Shown: piece after piece, positions 15,313 to 20,302 of the stretch
Layout: each line of letters begins with the position of its first letter
Numbering within the stretch: position 1 is the first letter of the stretch
Source of the DNA: Paucidesulfovibrio sp036541255
GTDB lineage: Bacteria > Desulfobacterota > Desulfovibrionia > Desulfovibrionales > Desulfovibrionaceae
Direction: 5' to 3'
DNA length: 20,302 nucleotides
Assembly: GCA_036541255.1 (NCBI GenBank)
Contig: JAZHDD010000041.1
Coordinates: 1-20,302, forward strand
Translations under genes and position numbers: made by a program
Notes under the pieces: generated by a model
Told to the model about the DNA's origin: nothing
Seen by the model: the letters and a program-made list of their open reading frames with translations, nothing else
Databases searched by the model: none

Positions 15313-17226
15313 ATGCAAGATGTTCCCTTGATCCAGAACCAACAGAGCACTTCCCGTCCGAACACGGTCAACCCCCTGTTCGGAGGTGGCGGCTACGGTT
15401 CGGATTTCGGCTCGGACATGTTTGAGACGTTCATGAACCATCAGGCTGCGTTGGCCAACACCAACGACGAGACCTTTGCGGCCGCTCCCAATCTGAAGAG
15501 CATTTTTCGCGAAAGCGAGCCCGCCCCCCTGCCCCGGCAGGAGGAGACTCCCATAGAAAAAACTCCGCTGCGCCGCGTGGAGAATGCTGCGGAAAACGTC
15601 GGGAATTCCGGGCAAAAGGCGGTTGATCGCGGCGTGGCTCAGGCCAAGAAGGTAGAAAGCCGCATTGAAGCCAAGGCCGACAACGTCAATGAAGAGCCTG
15701 CCCTGGACGACATGAAGAACGTTCTGGTGGATGCGGAAAGCTTCCAGGCCATGAAGCCTCAATTGGAAAAATACGGCATCACCAAGGCGGAGATAGAAAA
15801 ACTGGAAGAGCGCGTGCAGAGCAAGGACGGCCTTACCTGGGGCCAGTTCGTGAGCTTCCTTTCCACCAAGATGGCCGAGGTCAACCGGACCCTGCAATTC
15901 AGCTCGGGCCAGCGCCAAAAACTGATGACCATGTTCCAGAAGCTGGGATTCTCCGCGCCAGAGGCCAAGACCATGGTGGCGGAAATGGCCCGCGGCAACG
16001 TGGACAAGGTGCTTGATGCCCTTGGACGGCAGATTGAGCAGATGCCCAAGGACAAGCTCATGAGCATGGACAAGGACGAAATGAACGCCTTCATGCAGGA
16101 GCTGCGCAAGCTCAAGGGCGACCTGGAAGGCAAGGAAATGGGTCTGGTGCGCGTGGTCAGCAAGACCATGCAGCAGGCCATTGCCAAGGCGCGCGACAAG
16201 GTCATGCAGCAAACCCAGACCGGCGATGGCTCCAAGAACGCGGCCGAGACCCTGGCAGGAGCCGCCAAGGAAGCCACCCGCACCGACGCTTCCAAGATCG
16301 AGACCGTGGAAACCGCTCTGACCGCTGCCGAAGCCACCCGCAAAGCGGTTCGCACGGCCCAGGAGACCATCAAAGTCCTTGCTCCGGAAGAACAGCTCAA
16401 GGCCGGCCAGGAAAAGGTCGAATCCAGCGTGCGTGACGGACTCAAGCTTTCCGAGAACAAGAACGCCCAGGAATTTGCACAGGGCATGACCCGGAGCGAA
16501 AACCGGCAGCAGAGCCAGCAGCAGACACAGCAACAGGCGCATCAGGAATTCGGAGAGCAATACCAGCCCAAGCAGAACGGCCAGGAAGCCAAAACCGATC
16601 AGGCCCAGACCGCCTGGAGCGACTTCATGTCCAAGGTGCGCCAGGACCGTTCCGAATCATCGGCGACGCGCCCCCTGAGCGCGCAGGCTGCCAAGGCGAC
16701 CCTGGCTGAACCCTTGTCCATGGCCCGCACCGAAACCGGCCCCGCGGCCAAGAGCTGGGAAAATGTTTCCGCACCCCGCGTGCTCAAGCAGGTACAGGAT
16801 GCCGTTCTGCGCAACCTGACCAATGGCGGACGGCGGTTGACCATCCAGCTCAGTCCCCAGGAATTGGGTCATCTTTCCGTGGCTCTGACGGTCAAGAACA
16901 AGGAAGTCCAGGCCGTGATCCGCACGGACAGCGCCGAGACCTCCAAGATCGTGGCCGAACAGATGCAGGCCCTGCGCCAGACCCTGGAAGCCCAGGGCAT
17001 GAAGGTCACCAAGCTTGAGGTCCAGACCCAGCTTCCAGGCCAGGACTCCCAGTCCTGGATGGGCGAAAACGGGCACAACCAGGCCCAGGCCGAAGACGCC
17101 CGCCAGCGCATGCACCAGCGCATGCGGCTGCTGCGCTCCGGCGAATCCGAAGAATTGGCACAAGAAATGAAGAATGATCCCCGCCAGGCAATTCTTTCCG
17201 GAAACGGACTGCATGTCATCGCCTAA
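15313..17226 (+). CDS. fliK: Flagellar hook-length control protein FliK
   Basis: Protein of 637 residues. FliK is exported by the flagellar type III apparatus, measures the hook and switches export from hook to filament proteins. The C-terminal Flg_hook domain (about 490-575) is clear: GGRRLTIQLSPQELGHLSVAL followed by a QMQALRQTLEAQGM helix. The N-terminus is low in hydrophobic residues, as expected for an export-signal and ruler region. The middle (about 130-300) is strongly helical and charged, and a Gln-rich stretch lies near 396-416. The ruler region is not conserved in sequence between species, so only the C-terminal domain carries the identification. ATG follows AAGGAG by seven bases. 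It is the first gene after a sigma-54 promoter and lies 15 bases before flgD. Confidence 0.92.
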   Translation: MQDVPLIQNQQSTSRPNTVNPLFGGGGYGSDFGSDMFETFMNHQAALANTNDETFAAAPNLKSIFRESEPAPLPRQEETPIEKTPLRRVENAAENVGNSGQKAVDRGVAQAKKVESRIEAKADNVNEEPALDDMKNVLVDAESFQAMKPQLEKYGITKAEIEKLEERVQSKDGLTWGQFVSFLSTKMAEVNRTLQFSSGQRQKLMTMFQKLGFSAPEAKTMVAEMARGNVDKVLDALGRQIEQMPKDKLMSMDKDEMNAFMQELRKLKGDLEGKEMGLVRVVSKTMQQAIAKARDKVMQQTQTGDGSKNAAETLAGAAKEATRTDASKIETVETALTAAEATRKAVRTAQETIKVLAPEEQLKAGQEKVESSVRDGLKLSENKNAQEFAQGMTRSENRQQSQQQTQQQAHQEFGEQYQPKQNGQEAKTDQAQTAWSDFMSKVRQDRSESSATRPLSAQAAKATLAEPLSMARTETGPAAKSWENVSAPRVLKQVQDAVLRNLTNGGRRLTIQLSPQELGHLSVALTVKNKEVQAVIRTDSAETSKIVAEQMQALRQTLEAQGMKVTKLEVQTQLPGQDSQSWMGENGHNQAQAEDARQRMHQRMRLLRSGESEELAQEMKNDPRQAILSGNGLHVIA

Positions 17227-17241
17227 GCAAGGGAGAAGGTC

Positions 17242-18012
17242 ATGAGCTATTACGGAGTGAGCAATATCGTGGGCGGCTACGAAGATTTGGTTGCCGAACA
17301 GAACGCGCCCACGCACAAGTCGCAGATGGACAAGGACGACTTCCTGAAATTGCTGGTGGCTCAGCTGAACCACCAGGACCCGCTGAACCCCATGGAAGAC
17401 ACGGAAATGACCGGCCAATTGGCCGAATATTCCAGCCTGGAGCAGCTCACCAACCTGAACACCACGGCTGAATCCCTGCTGGAGCAAAACGCGGCCAACC
17501 AGATGACCACCGCCGTGAGCTTCATCGGCAAGTCCGTCACGGCCAAGGGCTACACCGTGACCAAGGACGACGGCAACGTCAGCAAGATTTCCTACAACCT
17601 CGGCGAATCCGTGGCCCAGTTGACAGTCAACATCTACGACACGGACGGCAACATTGTCCGTTCGGATCTCCTGGGCTCCAAGCAGCCCGGTATCGCCCAG
17701 TACAATTGGGACGGCCGCGACGACAAGGGCAACCTCGTGCCCGACGGCACCTACTCCGTGGGCATGCTCGGCCAGGACATCAACGGCAAGCAGGTCATGG
17801 TCACCACCGAAGTCTCGGGCGTGGTCGAAGGTGTGGTCGCTGAAAACGGCGGCTACTACCTGAAGCTCAAGGACGGTCGTTACGTGAACTTCAAGTTCGT
17901 CACGGAAATCGTCACCGAGAACGCCCTTGACAATGGCACGGGCACAGAAACCGATACGGGGACCGACAGCGGGACCGATAGCGGGACCGATAGTGAGACA
18001 AGCGGCGCATAA
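17242..18012 (+). CDS. flgD: Flagellar hook assembly (cap) protein FlgD
   Basis: Protein of 256 residues. FlgD caps the growing hook and directs FlgE polymerisation outside the cell. The N-terminal scaffold motif is present: KDDFLKLLVAQLNHQDPLNP followed by MEDTEMTGQLAEYSSLEQL (about 31-75). The Ig/FlgD C-terminal domain follows, with WDGRDDKGNLVPDGTYSVG (about 156-174). The last 23 residues are a GT/TDS repeat tail encoded by a 12-base tandem repeat, beyond the usual end of the protein. Start ATG has a purine-rich GGGAGAAGG site. It is co-transcribed with fliK and flgE. Confidence 0.95.
   Translation: MSYYGVSNIVGGYEDLVAEQNAPTHKSQMDKDDFLKLLVAQLNHQDPLNPMEDTEMTGQLAEYSSLEQLTNLNTTAESLLEQNAANQMTTAVSFIGKSVTAKGYTVTKDDGNVSKISYNLGESVAQLTVNIYDTDGNIVRSDLLGSKQPGIAQYNWDGRDDKGNLVPDGTYSVGMLGQDINGKQVMVTTEVSGVVEGVVAENGGYYLKLKDGRYVNFKFVTEIVTENALDNGTGTETDTGTDSGTDSGTDSETSGA
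17950..17997 (+). repeat. Four 12-bp tandem repeats at the 3' end of flgD
   Basis: Four in-frame copies of a 12-base unit, consensus ACCGAYAGCGGG, occupy 17950-17961, 17962-17973, 17974-17985 and 17986-17997. The outer copies are diverged. They encode the TDTG/TDSG tail of FlgD, so copy-number change by slippage would lengthen or shorten the tail by four residues without a frameshift. Confidence 0.85.
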
Positions 18013-18030
18013 GGCACATTTCGATTATTC

Positions 18031-18071
18031 GGAGCTCTGCGGCGTCAAGGGAAGAATCAGCCGCGGGCTCC
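18031..18071 (+). promoter_or_regulatory. Leader stem-loop between flgD and flgE
   Basis: GGAGC (18031-18035) pairs with GCTCC (18067-18071), and GCGGC (18039-18043) pairs with GCCGC (18060-18064), giving two five-pair helices separated by a small asymmetric internal loop and capped by a 16-base loop. It lies in the 96-base gap before flgE, the largest in the operon, 37 bases ahead of its start. It could stabilise or regulate the hook mRNA. No U tract follows. Confidence 0.5.
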
Positions 18072-18108
18072 AGCCATTGAGGAACCAGAGGAGTCAAGGA
18101 GGTCTATC

Positions 18109-19782
18109 ATGAGTTTGGCATCGTCACTGTTCTCCGGCATTACCGGCCTTTCGGCCCACGGGGAACGCATGAGCGTCATCGGCAACAACCTGGCCAACGT
18201 GAACACCACGGGCTACAAGGGTGCGCGCATGCATTTCGAGGATTTAATGAGTCAGGACTTCGCCACCACCAGCGGCATCAGCCAGGTGGGTCGAGGCGTC
18301 CGCGTGGCCGCCATCTATACCGACTACGGCCAGGGCGCGCTCGAAACCACGAACGAGTCCACGGACATGGCCATCAGCGGCGACGGCTTCTTCATGGTCT
18401 CGCCACGGGGTGAGGACGCCAACTTCTACTCCCGCGCAGGCAACTTCCGTTTCGACAAAAACGGCTATCTCGTCGATCCGCACGGCTATGTTGTCCAGGG
18501 ATGGGAAATCCAGCGGGCCCAGCCTTCGGCAGCCACCACGGGCAGCCTTGCCGACCTGACCACCAGCAAGGTCAGCGGCGCCATCACCGATGTCCGGCTG
18601 GACAGCTTCCAGTCGCCCCCTGAAGCGACAACCCAGGCCTCGTTCATCACCAACCTGGACCCGTCCGAAGCGAGCCGCTCCAATTCCGCCACCTCGCCCT
18701 ATTTCGCCATGTTCCAGGGATGGGACGGACAGGATGCGGACAACGACGGACGCAACATCGCGGACACATCCTATTCGTATTCCACCAGCACCAAGGTCTA
18801 CGACGAAATCGGCACGGCCCACACCATGAGCATCTATTACGACCAGGTCACCCTGTCCAATGCGGGCGGCTATTCGGTCTGGGAATACATGGTCACGGTT
18901 CCGCCGTCCGATGACGGACGCTATTTCGGCTCGGGCGCGGGTCTGCAGCGCATGTCCGACACCTCTGGCGCAGGCGTGCTCATGATCGGCACCCTGACCT
19001 TCCGCGCCGGACAGCTCGTGGGCCAGTCGGCCTACACCTACAAGGGCTCGGCCAGCGGCGACGTGGGTTCGCTCTCCAACTGGTCTTTGGCCCGCACCTC
19101 GACCCAGGGATATCCGCTGTGCACCCCCAACTTCCTGGGCGTGTCCAACGCTTCGGTGGCCAACGGCACCAACGCGCAACCCATCGAGATCAACTTCGGC
19201 ATGCGCAACACCGCCAACATCACCACCTCGAACATCGGCGCAGGCTGGACAGTGGCAGGCGGCGGCGCAGTGCCCACCACGGCAAACATGGTCGGCAACA
19301 ATATCACCTCGGTCCAGTCCACCCTGGCCAACATGGAAATTCCTTCCATCAGCGCCCTGGCAACCCAGAGCTTCGACACGGGCGGCTCCAGCACCCTGTA
19401 CCAGGACCAGGACGGTTATCCGGCGGGCGTGTTGCAAAACGTCTCGGTCAACCGCGAAGGCGTGCTTACGGGCCGTTATTCCAACGGACAAGTCATCGAG
19501 CTGTACAAGATCACCCTGGCCACCTTCACCAATGAATGGGGCCTGCGGCGCGAAGGCGGCAACCTCTTCAGCGAAACACAGCAGTCGGGCCAGGCATTGA
19601 CCGGCTTTGCCGGAAGCAACGGCAAGGGCACCATCGACGGCAACACGCTGGAGTTGTCCAACGTGGACATGGCCACGGAGTTCGTACGCATGATCACCAC
19701 GCAGCGCGGCTTCCAGGCCAACACCAAGGTGATCACCACGGCGGACTCCATGCTCGGCGAAGTCATCGCCATGAAGCGTTAA
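18109..19782 (+). CDS. flgE: Flagellar hook protein FlgE
   Basis: Protein of 557 residues, structural subunit of the hook, exported by the flagellar type III system. The N-terminal axial-protein motif is clear (SSLFSGITGLSAHGERM, SVIGNNLANVNTTGYKGAR), followed by FEDLMSQDF, and ISGDGFFMVSP marks the FlgE/F/G core near 87-97. The C-terminal axial helix is LSNVDMATEFVRMITTQRGFQANTKVITTADSML. Between them lies a long variable region (about 130-440) that includes exposed hook domains. This is longer than the about 400 residues of enteric FlgE, as often seen outside enterics. A perfect AAGGAGG site lies six bases before ATG. It is the last gene of the operon before the terminator. Confidence 0.96.
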   Translation: MSLASSLFSGITGLSAHGERMSVIGNNLANVNTTGYKGARMHFEDLMSQDFATTSGISQVGRGVRVAAIYTDYGQGALETTNESTDMAISGDGFFMVSPRGEDANFYSRAGNFRFDKNGYLVDPHGYVVQGWEIQRAQPSAATTGSLADLTTSKVSGAITDVRLDSFQSPPEATTQASFITNLDPSEASRSNSATSPYFAMFQGWDGQDADNDGRNIADTSYSYSTSTKVYDEIGTAHTMSIYYDQVTLSNAGGYSVWEYMVTVPPSDDGRYFGSGAGLQRMSDTSGAGVLMIGTLTFRAGQLVGQSAYTYKGSASGDVGSLSNWSLARTSTQGYPLCTPNFLGVSNASVANGTNAQPIEINFGMRNTANITTSNIGAGWTVAGGGAVPTTANMVGNNITSVQSTLANMEIPSISALATQSFDTGGSSTLYQDQDGYPAGVLQNVSVNREGVLTGRYSNGQVIELYKITLATFTNEWGLRREGGNLFSETQQSGQALTGFAGSNGKGTIDGNTLELSNVDMATEFVRMITTQRGFQANTKVITTADSMLGEVIAMKR

Positions 19783-19875
19783 CGGACGTGAAACCTTAGT
19801 TGATTGACGCCTCCCCGCAGGCGAAAAAACGTAACGAAGCCTCAGGGCTCGTAGATAGACTCCTTCCTCAGGACA

Positions 19876-19904
19876 CCGCCGCCGGATTCTTCCTCCGGCG
19901 GCGG
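19876..19904. other. Stable hairpin downstream of flgE
   Basis: CCGCCGCCGGA (19876-19886) and TCCGGCGGCGG (19894-19904) form a perfect 11-pair stem with a seven-base loop. No T-rich tract follows on either strand, so on its own it is not a typical intrinsic terminator. It may protect the operon's 3' end or help the neighbouring terminator. The preceding 93 bases (19783-19875) hold only short stems and no gene I can support. Confidence 0.7.
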
Positions 19905-19907
19905 AAC

Positions 19908-19944
19908 AAAAGGCGGCGCATCCTCCGGGACGCGCCGCCTCTTT
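19908..19944. terminator. Bidirectional intrinsic terminator between flgE and the Mrr gene
   Basis: AGGCGGCGC (19911-19919) and GCGCCGCCT (19932-19940) make a perfect nine-pair GC-rich stem with a 12-base loop. On the plus strand it is followed by CTTTT (19941-19945). On the minus strand it is followed by TTT from the AAA at 19908-19910. It should end flgE transcripts and also those of the convergent restriction gene. Confidence 0.85.
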
Positions 19945-19971
19945 TGTCTACAAGGGGAAAGCCCTGCAACG

Positions 19972-20302
19972 TCAATCTTCCAGGAAATAATCGGAATCTA
20001 TCCGCTTGATGCTGTACGACTGGGCCAGCGACACGCCGACATTGTTCTCGATCATGAATTCGGACAGCTTCACGCCGTCTATCAGGATGATCCGGCTTTC
20101 AATGTCCTTCGCATATTGTATCGCTTCCGAGGTGAAGCTGGAGGTCGTAATGAAGACCCCCTTCTTGGCCTTCTTGCCCAGCAGCGCCCCCGCGAACTTC
20201 TGTATTTCCGGCCTGCCCACGGGCTGATCCCAACGTTTGGCCTGGATATAGATCACGTCGAGGCCCAACTTGTCTTCGTTGATGATTCCGTCGATACCGC
20301 CG
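19972..20302 (-). CDS. mrr: Mrr-family restriction endonuclease, 3' part (gene runs off the window)
   Basis: The C-terminal 109 residues of a Mrr-type nuclease; the 5' part lies beyond 20302. Mrr-like enzymes (type IV restriction) cut modified DNA. Visible motifs: GGIDGII, then LGLDVIYIQAKRW, which together give the catalytic Asp and the Q-x-K variant of the PD-(D/E)xK active site. GKKAKKGVFITTSSFTSEA and RIILIDGVKLSEFM follow, as in the C-terminal catalytic half of E. coli Mrr. The frame is open through the window edge, so an internal TTG at 20268 is not the start. Stop is TGA at 19972-19974. It runs toward flgE and is separated from it by the bidirectional terminator. Confidence 0.9.
   Translation of the reverse strand, partial: GGIDGIINEDKLGLDVIYIQAKRWDQPVGRPEIQKFAGALLGKKAKKGVFITTSSFTSEAIQYAKDIESRIILIDGVKLSEFMIENNVGVSLAQSYSIKRIDSDYFLED

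Noticed and set aside
17950..17997. Short repeats considered as a CRISPR array
   Set aside because: Units are 12 bases, contiguous and without spacers, and they are coding and in frame in flgD.
19820..19875. ACGAAGCCTCAGGGCTCGTAGATAG downstream of flgE looks vaguely like a riboswitch core
   Set aside because: The hairpin order and invariant bases of GEMM-I do not fit, and there is no same-strand gene downstream before the terminator.
19800..20009. 69-codon open frame after flgE
   Set aside because: It begins at a non-ATG codon without ribosome site and reads through both hairpins and the terminator.

Overview
This 20.3 kb window is GC-rich chromosomal DNA of a motile Gram-negative bacterium. 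Gene content and style (sigma-54 flagellar promoter, stand-alone DnaE with a complete-looking PHP domain, several c-di-GMP and sensor genes, tightly packed operons with strong GGAGG ribosome sites) suggest a Desulfovibrio-like member of the Desulfovibrionales. That placement is inference from style; no rRNA or other taxonomic marker is present. No rRNA, tRNA, CRISPR array, insertion sequence or phage gene was seen. Every intergenic gap is shorter than 200 bases.

Left block (103-5368), all on the minus strand and read from right to left: a large soluble hybrid sensor histidine kinase with four PAS domains and a C-terminal receiver; 57 bases later an SLC13/DASS-type membrane transporter starting at TTG; then, behind its own leader, an HD-GYP protein expected to degrade c-di-GMP. 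The 187-base leader before the HD-GYP gene folds by eye into a c-di-GMP-I (GEMM-I) riboswitch, so this phosphodiesterase gene appears to be controlled by its own substrate. This is the most interesting observation in the window.

Central block (5563-10201), plus strand: dnaE (DNA polymerase III alpha), a small single-span membrane protein, queD (queuosine precursor synthesis) and dtd (D-aminoacyl-tRNA deacylase). They are packed with 2 to 14 base gaps, and two stop codons also form part of the next ribosome site. On the opposite strand, sharing the palindromic CTAG stop with dtd, is a GNAT acetyltransferase fused to a histone-deacetylase-family amidohydrolase (10198-11979).

Right block (12159-19782), plus strand: a CgeB-like glycosyltransferase, a small unknown membrane protein and a GT9 heptosyltransferase-like protein with a long C-terminal extension. 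A sigma-54 promoter then precedes the hook operon fliK-flgD-flgE, which makes and measures the flagellar hook. The glycosyltransferases may act on flagellar or envelope glycans; that is inferred only from position. A strong bidirectional terminator follows flgE, and the window ends inside an Mrr-family restriction endonuclease gene read toward flgE on the minus strand.
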